Assembly: GCA_018806985.1 (NCBI GenBank)
Contig: JADANN010000101.1
Coordinates: forward strand, 1-64,000
DNA from: Angiostrongylus vasorum
Lineage: Eukaryota > Nematoda > Chromadorea > Rhabditida > Metastrongylidae
DNA length: 64,000 nucleotides
Direction: 5' to 3'
A program made the position numbers and the translations under genes. Within the stretch, counting starts at the first letter, position 1. Each line of letters opens with the position of its first letter. Positions 12,301 to 21,870 of this stretch are shown here, piece after piece. Below the pieces are notes generated by a model. That model searched no databases, was not told where the DNA came from, and saw nothing but the letters and a program-made list of their open reading frames with translations.

Positions 12301-13926
12301 ATAACTCCTTATTGTTCTCTAAGAAACACATACACAAACTAAGTGTTTTACATGCAAATCTATCCCGAGCTACCTCTTCGCCGGCGCGTTAAATCTTTCT
12401 CGACGAAGCTGTTTTTTTCAACAATTATTCTTTTTCTAATTTCTTTCGATTTCTGGATGAATAGAGTACTTCAAGAGGTCTTCACACCATGGATTTATAA
12501 AAGAGACTTTGACATATCGCATTAATTGTAGCCATAAATTCTATACAGTGTGTACTAAAATTTACTTTTGTTCAAAACTAGAATTTCTGGACAAAATTTT
12601 GAATGATGACCAAGTTGAATTCACAAGTCGTCGTAAGTGGCAGATGATCTCCATAACATAGCGATAATCAAGGCAAGAAAACCTATATGCTATTCGAAAA
12701 AAGCTTGTAGGTTCTAGCCTATTTATTGACATTAGTACAAAATTGTGAATTCAACTACAGCGTCAGCTTAACTGGGTTCAATGCTGATGTGGGCTTCCCA
12801 GATCAATCCCGGTGGCGGGTGATTGCTAACGGCATTGATCGATAAAGCTAGCTGAGAGACAGGCGAAACGAAGGACCCGCATGGTGTGGTGGTGAACGCG
12901 TTACTCTCTGGAAAGGAAAATAGCGCGTTCGTTCCCCACCGCAAACACCTGCGGTCCGGAGTTTTGCAAATATCTCAGCAATATTGTGGTCGTATGATGA
13001 TCAAGTTCTTAGAATTTCCTGTGCAAGAGCAGCTGCTACAAACATGAGCGGTGCAATGGAAAACGGCATCGTGTCATTCTGGGAATGACTGGTTAATTTG
13101 CTTTTTAGGAAATATGAGCTCTGAAAAAGTAAAGTGGAAGAAGTGGATGTCGTAAGTGTCATATAATCTCAATGACATAGCGATAATCAAGGGCAGAAAA
13201 CTTATATGCCATTTGAAAGGGCTTGTAGATTCTAGCCTATTTATTGATATTAGTATAATCTACTACGAGTTGAGATATGTCGATTTAAATTCGAAAGCTT
13301 CCAAATGGTTTGCCACCTCATCGTGCTTGGAAGCCGTTCGTGGATGTTATACTGCGAAGATTTTGTACCTCTAAAATATTTCTCCAAATCGAGGGGACCA
13401 TTATTTCTATACCGAAGCCCAACCAAGAGTAAAATAAAATCGGAAATCACGGCGCTCTTGTTGGAAAGAGTCACAAGGTGGCCAATCTCCTATCGATCCA
13501 TAAAGGGGCAGCTTATTTTTTTCTTCTGGCACAGACTGCATTACGTAAAGATGCGTGTGTGTCTGAAAGCTTTTACGAGATGAGGGCTTCAGAGCAAAAA
13601 TAAGCAGCTTCAATCCTAGTGATAACTTCAATTTATCCATTAAACGAAATTGTAGCGTAGTGAATGAAATGATAACCGAATATTTCCGAACAACAGAATC
13701 ATGTACTCCAAAAGAAGGACGAAGAATACAAAAGTAATTGTGGCGTTAGGCGTTATGAAATGTTAATCCACCTGGAAGTTGGCCACGACTGAAGCCCCAA
13801 CGGTAGCCAGCCAACCGACGATCATCAGTACCATGGAGAACCACTTCCACTCACTGACGCCCGTTCGGTAGTTGAAATCGTAGAATTGCATAGTGGTCCG
13901 ATGAATTAAGTACACTGTTACGAGCA
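9146..13926 (-). CDS. Frag1/DRAM/Sfk1-type multi-pass membrane protein, 3' four exons
   Basis: Four minus-strand exons (13926-13772, 11986-11806, 10673-10567, 9391-9146) join with consistent phases (0 between the first two, 1 between the second and third, 0 before the last). All introns are GT-AG and the acceptors read TACAG, TTTAG, TTCAG and TTCAG. The protein has a hydrophobic segment in EWKWFSMVLMIVGWLATVG followed by ASVVANFQ, then GAHMVGAMMFFFGVIIYFWG, then a further membrane segment. Next comes a polar loop with two potential N-glycosylation sites (NVT and NGT), and a last membrane segment preceded by SEW. An NFQ element before a GA/FxxGxxYFWxQ segment and a late EW before the last helix fit the Frag1/DRAM/Sfk1 family, whose DRAM members are lysosomal membrane regulators of autophagy. 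Family assignment is from motif recall. N-terminal exons were not found. Confidence 0.72.
9392..10566. other. Intron of the DRAM-like gene
   Basis: Noncoding between two predicted exons. A 61-codon minus frame at 9924-10109 falls inside it, has no matching splice phase and is not included in the gene model. Confidence 0.5.
10567..10673 (-). other. DRAM-like gene, exon b2 (glycosylated loop)
   Basis: This 107-nt exon lies between a TTTTTCAG acceptor and a CAG/GTGAAT donor. No start codon lies in this frame. It encodes a polar loop (VTCLFAKPFVKPINGTKPKD) and was found by looking for an exon with the phases the flanking exons require. The exact phase fit on both sides is the main support. Confidence 0.65.
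11219..11461 (+). other. Weak open frame inside an intron
   Basis: An 80-codon plus-strand frame with no recognised domain lies opposite the intron between exons b and b2. Two short G-runs occur at its end. It is probably chance. Confidence 0.15.
11806..11986 (-). other. DRAM-like gene, exon b
   Basis: This 181-nt exon lies between a TTTAG acceptor and a GTAATT donor. It encodes EGPHIGAHMVGAMMFFFG and a second hydrophobic run containing CIRFLSTFIATCLGIQ. It ends after one base of a codon, which matches the two-base start of the next exon and creates Asn in an NVT site. Confidence 0.75.
12605..13270. repeat. Direct duplication flanking a SINE-B copy
   Basis: Segments at about 12605-12745 and 13135-13270 share GTCGTAAGTG, a stretch with ACATAGCGATAATCAAGG, and AGATTCTAGCCTATTTATTGA-like text. 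They flank a SINE-B copy. This is a tandem duplication inside an intron of the DRAM-like gene, too diverged and too long to be a simple target-site duplication. Confidence 0.65.
12752..13008 (+). mobile_element. SINE-B copy
   Basis: Long forward copy. The order is a 5' body with CAGCTTAACTGGGTTCAATG, then GCTGAGAGACAGGCGAAACG. Next is the tRNA-like section (GGTGGTGAACGCGTTA, an A-box match at TGGTGAACGCG), then GCGTTCGTTCCCCACC and the 3' block GTTTTGCAAATATCTCAGC. The 3' tail is truncated. It lies within the intron between exons a and b of the DRAM-like gene, on the opposite strand. Confidence 0.75.
13772..13926 (-). other. DRAM-like gene, exon a
   Basis: This 155-nt exon lies between a TTTTTTTACAG acceptor and a CAG/GTGGAT donor. 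It starts in phase 1 and ends in phase 0, so at least one exon lies upstream. It encodes the end of one helix (TVYLIHRTTMQFYDFN), a short loop and the EWKWFSMVLMIVGWL helix ending in NFQ. An exon of identical length lies at 36231-36385. Confidence 0.75.
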
Positions 13927-13972
13927 CTGTAAAAAAATGACATTTATTTAGCATTTCACTTTGCTTCACTTG

Positions 13973-15632
13973 AAGGGGAAATTTTCCAGCAATAAATTAC
14001 TGTCTTTATTGTTATACTGCCAATTTTCGTAGCACTCCCAGTACCTGCTATTTCATCCGTCTAGCGTGAATTAAATTCGCTGTAGCATGTTTGTTAAGTT
14101 CCATTGCACGCAACCGAAAGGGCTTATGAAAAGTAGTACCAGTTATAAGGAGAAGTTATTTTAACAGTTTTTTTTATATTACGCTTGCGAATTAGGTTAA
14201 TTAATCAAGAAGTGAATGAGTGTTGATTAGCTCTCATAATCAAATTGGAAAGGTTTCCCTGAAAACTTAAGTTCATGTTTAAAAAAATTTCTAGTTGACC
14301 AATAGAAAACAAAAAGAAACAGATTTCAATGTCCATAAACTCACAAAAGAAAGCTGCTACATTGAGGAAAAACCCAAAAATGCTGCTTTCTGGTTGAACA
14401 GCACCACAATCGCTGGAACACTCTTATTTTTACACAAAAATTTTAATAATTCATTGTAGAGTATGGGGCAAATGCAGTAAAAAAGCAGCGCATCTCGGAG
14501 AATAGATGAGAATGACGAGGAATTAATTTGCAATGTAAAAAAGCGAGGAAGGATCAGTTGAAGTTTCTTTTACAGCTCGTTATTTCCTACCTGATAAATG
14601 GAAGCCAACGGTCCACATGATTGTTCGAAACCGCGATGCCATACCTTAAAAACGGCTATTATAGATAAAGCAGAGAATGATCAGTTTTCGTTGAGGGTTT
14701 CTTTGACAGAGGAACACCGTGAGCTCGAAGAAAAACATCGTCGTCTACCCACCACCAGAACATCTCCTCCACTTCTTTTGGAGCTTTTTTAATGCCAAGA
14801 CTTGGTGGAATCGTCAATGCAACCTGTTTCTGCATTTATGTCAGGTTTAAAACGGGGGAAAAACTGGTGCGTGTTGAAGTTTATGGTGTAATTGCAGTCA
14901 AATAGAAAAACTGAACGCTATCCCAATGACAACGCATCTCACGTTACTACAAAAAAGTTTTAGCTGCAAAACACTATTACAAGAAGACCTCACAAGCGAA
15001 AAAAAGTGAATTTTGAAAAAAACACTAGACGATTTGTTTTGCAAACTTCAGTGGTGATGTAAAAATGATAGTCGAAAAGCACTACACCACTTATTCGTTG
15101 TTCTACAACTCCTCTGCAAACAAGTTCTTCCGGCCATTGTTTCTCAGGAAATCCAAAGTACGAAGTGAAATGAAAATCAACTCATCGCAACTCATACGAC
15201 ATCATGCTTTCAGCAAAAAAATTAAGTGTGAAGGATGACGTGTCCGTTGACATAGTACCTTTACCAGAGATGGCCGAATGAATATTCACAAATCGCATAA
15301 GATTTGTTCTCGGGTGTAAACTCACCACAGAGATTGGTTGTATTTCACATCACACCCTGACGTTAACCAGTCTTATTACTGCGTCCGTTAAATATTGATT
15401 ATTTATTTATTCTAAAAGCGTCATTTCATCTTATTGTGTGCATCTGTTATGAATTACGACTGCTATTTAAGACATATTGAATTCCTACGCAGATCTATAA
15501 AGTTCCTGTTTAGTAATAATCGCTGGAGATGTTAAATAAAGATGTTGGCTACCAAGATTCCAGTGTTTACTGCAAGAATTACAGATTGTGAAATAAATCC
15601 GTCTGACTGTGATGCTTATAACATCAACAGAA
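13973..15632. other. Upstream or intron region of the DRAM-like gene
   Basis: Missing 5' exons of the DRAM-like gene should lie here or further right, but I could not identify them. A 64-codon plus-strand frame at 14598-14792 is broken in the duplicate copy near 36.7 kb and is therefore not a convincing gene. Confidence 0.35.
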
Positions 15633-15945
15633 CATTGTAATAATAAAAGGATAAAGGATAAAGCTCTCGGCGTTGATCAATTCCTGAGGGATGCGCCATG
15701 CATTTGACTTCACTAAACATCACTTGGAGGTGATTGAATGCATATCTGGATTTTACAATGACTCGCGGTGGCCTACCGAAGTATCGACCCAGTGTTGCTA
15801 TCCTCCCAGACAAGTCTAGCACCAATTAGCCGACTCTGAAGGGATGGAAGGCATGGTGAGGCATGGGCGCAGAGATAGATTGCACGTGTGTGTTGCAGGG
15901 CGTCCCCGTCCAGTGCGCCATACGTATCCATTATAAGAATAAGAG
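15633..15945 (-). mobile_element. SINE-A copy with target-site duplication
   Basis: The element body (15650-15928, 279 bp) is flanked by imperfect 17-bp direct repeats, CATTGTAATAATAAAAG on the left and CATTATAAGAATAAGAG on the right. The paralogous site near 37670-37690 has a single copy of this sequence and no element, so the ends are defined by an empty site. On the minus strand the head is degraded (GGCGCACTGG) and the tail carries ATCAACGCCGAGAGCTTTATCC. Confidence 0.85.
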
Positions 15946-16064
15946 TTGGAAATTATACACAGTATTTGGAAGCACATGGATGAAGATGTAGCCTTTCTGC
16001 GGATAACGATTTTTTATTACTGTGCGATGGAAAAATAACAGGTAATAAATAGAAAGTTATACTT

Positions 16065-16345
16065 GTGATTTTGATTGCAGTTTCAGCTTAACTGGATTAA
16101 ATGCCGATTTGTGTTTTGTTTACTTCACTATTCCGTTGACAGGTGATTGCTTATAACAGAGTTAGGGTAAAAAAATGGCGCGCAGAAGGCAAAGCAAAGG
16201 CATTAGTGGTGTAGTGGGTAACACGTGAGCTTCCGGAAAGAGTAATCGAGGGTTCTGAATGTGTCTTGGAACCAGGGTTTTGCACATCTCAGCACCATTG
16301 TGGTTGTTTTTCACAAAATATTATGGCATGAAAAAAATAATAGGC
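16065..16345 (+). mobile_element. SINE-B copy within the duplication
   Basis: Forward copy with a perfect A-box consensus match (TGGTGTAGTGG followed by GTAACACG) and, about 40 nt on, a GGTTCTGAATG B-box remnant. The equivalent copy at 37800 lies in the paralogous block, so this insertion predates the duplication. Confidence 0.7.
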
Positions 16346-16827
16346 AGTAAGCGAATGTTAAGCATCATTCCACTCATTCTCGAGGACGAGACTGCTACAT
16401 CACCCCTAATCTTGCATTCAAATGTATATATGTGGTTTGTTCATCCATCAGTGATCATCGTAACCAACCGACTGCTGTGATCACAGATCACAACGGATCA
16501 GTTCATATAATTCAACCCATACCACTATCTAATTTTTTTCAACATGAGATTATCAATATCTATTATCTGGAAATATCTATAGCAGGTGAATTGATATTTA
16601 AGCACTTTGGAATTCGTTACAATTCCGAGCGCGCACTTTTTTCACTGAGAGGGTGCTCAATCGCATAGAATTGTTTAACAGATCGACTTCAGTTGTAGTG
16701 AAATCATTAATTAGTTAGGCGAAGTAGTTTCCACAAGCAAAATATTTGGATCTCGCATGATCGCTAATGAAAGGATTTGCCGCGGAAGTGTAAAAATCTA
16801 AATCGGAAGACAATGTACTTCTTCCCG

Positions 16828-16985
16828 ATAGAAATGAACAAGAGCTACCCATGCCGAAAACCTGGGAACGCCTTGGCAAAAATTCTTTGTAATTTCAGAG
16901 AAAACAACGTTCGAGCAGAATTCGACATGCCATTGAGAAGTGAAAGTGAGCCGACGCCAAATCATGTTCACATGCACTTCCAACC
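16828..16985 (+). other. Exon-like low-copy sequence D, copy 1
   Basis: Open frame starting MNKSYPCRKPGNALAKILCN and ending at a CCTAG/GTAGGT donor-like site. The paralogue at 38605-38757 has the same start but reads RPEFYDIQDEMKILTQQPKP further on. Related sequence occurs on the minus strand at 42.2-42.5 and 54.3-54.6 kb. I do not recognise the protein. It may be an exon of a gene family or a piece of an unrecognised transposon. Confidence 0.4.
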
Positions 16986-17154
16986 GCCTAGGTAGGTGAC
17001 GTCTGCTAAGGAAAGGAGTGAGTACAAGAGTTGAGACTGGCATGACGTGTGAATACAAGCCATTCATTACTCAAGGGAACGAAAACAACAATGCACAGAG
17101 GTGGTACAGCAAGAAAACTTACAACAGAAAAAAAACTACGGGAAAAAATTGTAG

Positions 17155-17428
17155 ACTTAATCACAATGACGCTGAGATATTTGAAAAACTCCGGACTGCA
17201 GGCGAATGCGGTGGGGAACGAACGCGCTATTACCCTTTCCGGGAATTAATGCGTTCACCGCCACACCATGCGGGTCCTTCGTTTCGCGATTCTCTCGGGT
17301 AGTTCTATCGACCACTGCCATCAGCAGTCACCCATCAACGGGATTGATCTGGGGAGCCCAAATCGACATTGAACCCAGTTAAGCTGAGCCTGTAGTTGAA
17401 ATCACAATGTTTACCTTTTATTTTCTGC
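17155..17428 (-). mobile_element. SINE-B copy
   Basis: Nearly complete reverse copy. Read left to right it has the 3' end (CACAATGACGCTGAGATATTTG), the tRNA-like centre in reverse (TTAATGCGTTCACCGCCACACC), and the 5' body (GTTCTATCGACCACTGCCATC and CAGTTAAGCTGAGCC). Confidence 0.75.
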
Positions 17429-17800
17429 CTCTACAATCTTCACAGTAAGGTATTATGCAAAATACAACTACCAATATGCTGAGATATTTGCAAAACTCCA
17501 GATCGCAGGTTTCTGCGGTGGGGAACGAGCGCGATGTTACACTTTGCGGGGGCTAACGCATTCACCACCGCGCCATACGCGTTAGCTGAGAGGCAGGCGA
17601 AACAAAGGATCCGCATGGTGTGGTGGTGAACGCGTTAGCCCCTGGAAAGGGTAGTATCGCGTTCGTTCCACACCGCAGAAACCTGCGATCTGGAGTTTTG
17701 CAAATATCTCAGCATCATTGTGGTTGTTTCACACGTAATACTCTACCATAAAAAAAATTTAACAGGCAGCAAATAAAAGCTGACATTGTGGATTCAATGT
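17429..17800. mobile_element. Head-to-head SINE-B palindrome
   Basis: A reverse SINE-B half (17429-17580) meets a forward SINE-B half (17585-17800) at the 5' tRNA-like ends, with a junction near GCCATACGCGTTAGCTGAG. Each half carries GTGGTGAACGC in its own sense and ends with CAAAACTCCAGATC or its complement. The arms are about 140 nt of imperfect inverted repeat. The forward half has a TGGTGAACGCG A-box match and a GCGTTCGTTCC B-box remnant. Confidence 0.75.
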
Positions 17801-17849
17801 TTTTTTGCTGCAATTAAAAGAATCAGCCTTGTGAAAGCCTTCCTTAGCT

Positions 17850-18097
17850 CGTCACCATCTCAAGCAGTCGCCGTCATTGTGGATCAGAGTGTGCTCTGCC
17901 ACCATGCGACTAGTTTGATACCAGGACGTGGTTGATCGTGGGATTGGTTCACTCTTAGCTGGGTTTCCTGTTGGAAAGGTCGGACTCCCTTCTGTCCTAG
18001 GGAGACCCCGTCGGGTGATGAATCCCCTCGTTGTACATCGCAGGCCGACACCTAGGAACACCGAGCTGCGATGAAGCGGCAAACCGCTGAACGCTGT
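17850..18097 (+). repeat. Dispersed repeat C, copy 3
   Basis: 5'-truncated forward copy with GTGGATCAGAGTGTGCTCTGCC, a TGCGACTAGTTTGATACCAGG segment, TAGGGAGACCCC and a terminal GAAGCGGCAAACCGCTGAA. Confidence 0.7.
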
Positions 18098-18199
18098 TTC
18101 TGTGTTTCAGAACGCAGTGTAAAGCAAAGGTTTATCCCTTTAGAAAAAATTCCACAAATCGAAAAGGAGTTTAGTATTTCTAACCGAAAACACAGTCAA

Positions 18200-20242
18200 G
18201 GGCAAATTCACCTGTATCACCTGTAGTCCCGTTGATCGCCGGGTAACTCGAGCGGGCGCCAGTAAATCTTCCATTTTTCCCTATCACTGGCAAGAGTAGC
18301 CAAGTGGGTACTGTCTGCTCTTAAAATCGTTGAGCAACATGTCTTTCTTTCAGGCTTTTTTCTGAAGAGCTGTGACCATCGCGTCGGTGGTCTTCCTGCA
18401 CCACATTTGATATTCTGAGGAGTCCAGTCAATAGCGACCCTTGCCAATCGGTCCTCGTTGCATTGCGTGTTCGGCACACTTTGTCTTCCGGTGCTTGCCG
18501 CACAAAAACGGCATCTCTGACTTCTGATCGTTGACCAAGGTCGGAGCTTCGGTTCCTTTCCCTTTCATGTGTGACAAGGGATAGTGCTAACATCGTCCTT
18601 CCGACTGCGCGTTCAATAACGCTGAGTGATCTATCACACTGCTTACATAGCGACCAGGTTTCTGAAGCATACGATAAGGCAGAAAAAAATCGTCTAGTCG
18701 AAAAGCTGGGCAAGGGAATGGGTGTTCCCTGTTCTCTTCAATAGATCCTCGGTGCTTCTGGAAGCTCTCCAAGCCGCTCACTTCATTCTGCTCAAGTCTG
18801 GGGCCAAGTCGTTTATCACGTTGAAATGGACTTAACTGGAGCATTCGGACATATTCACTCCCTTGAGCGTGAGTGTAACATACGTGACCAATCCATTAAT
18901 CATCAAGATCGTTTTTGTGAGATTTAGTCGAAGACCAATCCTTCCACAGACTCTGTGAAAGTCGGCAAGCATACATTCCGCTTGGCTAATGTTTGGTGTT
19001 GTAAGGACGATGTCATCAGCAAAGCGAAGATGATGTAACTGACGACCATCGATTTTCACCCCCATATTATCCCATTCCAATGTTCGCATGACATTCTGGA
19101 GGGTGGCGGTAAATAGTTTTGGAGAGATAGTATCGCCTTGCCTAACTCCACTTTTGACGTCAATATTAATATCGTTTTAGAATGGTGACATCTTGGTTGT
19201 GAAATTCTTGTACAGCTCACGAATAATCTTTATATACTGAGTAGGGAATCCCTGACTATCAAGGACTCCCCTTGTCTGCTTTTATCACAACTGAGTCAAA
19301 AGTGGTCCACGGTAGTGAACCTCTTTGGAAACCGTGCTTGCTCACATGGCTGGCCATCATCCAGTGTTCTGTCAGTCCTGTTCAGACTAACTCGAGCGAA
19401 AAGTTTGTAAACGGCACACAGCTAGCAGATTGGGCGGTAGTTGCAGATATCGTGAAGGTCACCCTTCTTGAACGACAGCGCGGTCTTACTGGTACTCCAC
19501 TGACTAGGGGACTCGCATTCAGACAGGTAACGTGTGAAGAGCCGAGCCAGTGTGCTTACAAGGACTGACGGAAGGTTCATCAGGTGTTCTGGTCTTATCC
19601 TGTCCGGTCCTGGTGCTGTTCGACTGTTCACCGGTGAAATGGCATGTCGGATTTCGGAAGGGAGAACCGGTGGTAAAACATATCCGTCCTCCTTTATTTC
19701 ATATGACGGAGGGTGGACGTAGCTATCGAAGAGATCTGAGTAGTAATCGTGAATGATTTCCTACACTGGATTTCTGGACGCTGTAACTGTTCCGTCTGGG
19801 CGTCGGAGTGCAATCGTCTTGGTCTTGTAATTGGCGAAGCTTCGGTGGGCTTTGCGAATGCTTTTCCCAGCCTCTGTAGCTTCGACAATTACAGCTGCTC
19901 TTCTCTTTTTAAGATTTTTTCTCGCTTGTCTTCATTGTTTTGCAAGTTCGGACGTTAGTTCGCGGTTGCCTGCAGCTCATGCGAGTCCACGATGGCGTAT
20001 TGGCTAGAGAGCTTCTGGAGACAGACGTCTATTTTTTGACTGTCCACTCTCAGCTTTCGTAGCGCTAACGTGAAGATGTTGAATGAGCCGGTCGTATTCC
20101 CTCGCTGATGTTATCGACAACGGCATCTTCCCAACAGCTGACTAATGAGATGAATAACTTCGAATTTACTGTGGTTTTGGGACTCCGTTTTTTTGACTTT
20201 AGCGTCTTTTTTCTCCTTCTGCGAAGAATGGAATCTTGCACT
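18200..20242 (-). mobile_element. RTE-1 retrotransposon fragment (linker and reverse transcriptase to 3' end)
   Basis: Decayed non-LTR retrotransposon read on the minus strand. The linker before the reverse transcriptase is at about 20240-19890. Reverse-transcriptase fingers follow, with NSRTAPGPDRIRPEHLMNLP and KKGDLHDICNYRPIC (19631-19422). The catalytic-box peptide LRFADDIVLTTP is in 19089-18832. The C-terminal region with GRPPTRWSQLF and LASDREKWKIYWRPLE (18477-18217) ends the element. Stops and frameshifts break it into at least six frames. FADD, as the metal-binding box, is typical of RTE-clade enzymes. The endonuclease half is absent, and the 5' end abuts a forward fragment of the same family. 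Confidence 0.85.
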
Positions 20243-21870
20243 AATGAAATAAGGGACGGTGGATATGTTGTACCACCTGTTCTCCTTTCCGAAATTCGAC
20301 ATGCGATTTTGTCGGTGAAAAGTCGAACAGCACTAGGTCCGGACAGGATAAGATCTCAACACTTGAAGAACCTTCGGCTAATTCTCGAAAACACACTGGC
20401 TCGGCACTTTACACATTACCTGCCCGAATAGAAGGTCCCTACTTAGAAGAATACCAATAAGACAATGGTATTGTCAAGAAAGGTGACCTCCCTGATATCG
20501 GCAACTATCGCTCAATTTCTTTGCTGTCTGTCGCCAGCAAGATTTTGCTCTAGTCGTCCTAAATAGGACCGACAGAATACTGACAAAAAACGGCTATGCT
20601 AGTAAGCAGGGTCTGGAAAAGGATGCAGTACGAAAAGCCACGTCCACACAATAAAAAGACTCAGTGAAGTATCTCGAGAGCACAATGCTTTGTTTTACTT
20701 TTTATCGATTTAAAGAAGACTTTTGCTTCAGCTGAGACAAAAGCAGTTATGGAAGCCCTGTACAGCAGGGGAGTCCCTAGTCAGTAAATAAAATTTGCCT
20801 ATGAGTTGTATGAAAATTTCACAACCAAGATATCACCATTCTACAACGATATTAACAACGACGTGAAATGAGTGGTTAGGCAAGGCGGTACCATCTCGCC
20901 AAAATTATTTATCGCCACCTTCCAGAACGTCATGCGAACATTGCAATGGGATAATATGGAAGTGAAAATCGATGGTCAGCAGTTACATCATCTTCGCTTT
21001 GCTGATGACATCGTCCTTATAACACCAAACATTAGCCAAGCGGAACGTATTCTTGCCAACTTTGATAGAGCCTGTGGAAAGATTGGTCTTCGAGCAAATC
21101 TCGCAAAAACGATGTTTATGATTAATGGATTGGTCACGTATGTTTCACTCACGCCCAGCGGAATGAATATCTCCGAATGCTCCAGTTACGTTTATTAGGC
21201 TGGGAGTCAACATATGAACGACTTTGCTCAAAAATTGAGCGAAAAGAAACAACCGGCCTTGGGAGCTTTCTAGAGCATCGAAGATGTAGTGAAGAGAACA
21301 AAGAACACCCAACTCCTTGCCCACTTTTTTTCGATTCGACGGTTTTTCCTGTCTTAACGTATGCGTCAGAGGCCTTGTCGCTGCGTAATCAGGATGAAAG
21401 ATCGCTGAGCGTTATTGAACGCACAGTCGAGAAGACGGTGCTAGGAGTATCCTGTGTCACACGATTGAAGCTCTGACCAACGTTAGAGATTAAAAATGAA
21501 AGGTGGCGTTCTGTATGCGATTTGTCGAAAATAAGGTGGGCTGAGTGTGTAATGCGAAGGAACAACAACCGATGGGCTGGAGCCGTTAGTGAGTGGATTC
21601 CTCGGAATATCTCAAACAAACTGCAGGACGACCATCATTTCGATAGTCAGAGATCTTCACGAAAGTCGTTGGAAAAAAGATATGATGCTCAAGGTGTTCG
21701 AAAAGCGAGCAGAACCCACTCGTGCTACTTTTTTCACGCGAGAGGGAAAAATGGAAGATTTACTGGCGTCGCTCGAGTCACTCGACAATCAAGGGGACGA
21801 CATGTGATACAAGTGATACATCGACTCAAGCAGAGCACCACCATGATGACGACTGCACGAGGGAGAAACA
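20241..21870 (+). mobile_element. RTE-1 retrotransposon fragment (reverse transcriptase to 3' end)
   Basis: Forward RTE-1 fragment joined head to head with the preceding one at about 20242. The first readable part is MESCTNEIRDGGYVVPPVL, which fuses a reversed linker to the forward fingers. SRTALGPDRIRSQHLKNLR follows. The palm carries HLRFADDIVLITPNISQAER (FADD at 20998-21009), and the C-terminal region has RWAECVMRRNNNRWAGAVSE in another frame. At least four frameshifts or stops are present, so it cannot encode an active enzyme. Confidence 0.85.

Larger units (their letters stand above)
13560..17000. repeat. Segmental duplication, copy 1
   Basis: This block aligns collinearly with 36030-38770. 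Landmarks in common are a CTTCAATCCTA segment, exon a/a', a GATAAATGGA segment, and a GCAAGAATT(A/G)TAGATGGTGAAAT-like segment. They also share a SINE-B copy, a TATATAATTCAA segment and a small exon-like sequence at its right end. Divergence is high, so the duplication is old. Copy 1 alone contains the SINE-A insertion at 15650-15928. Confidence 0.75.
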
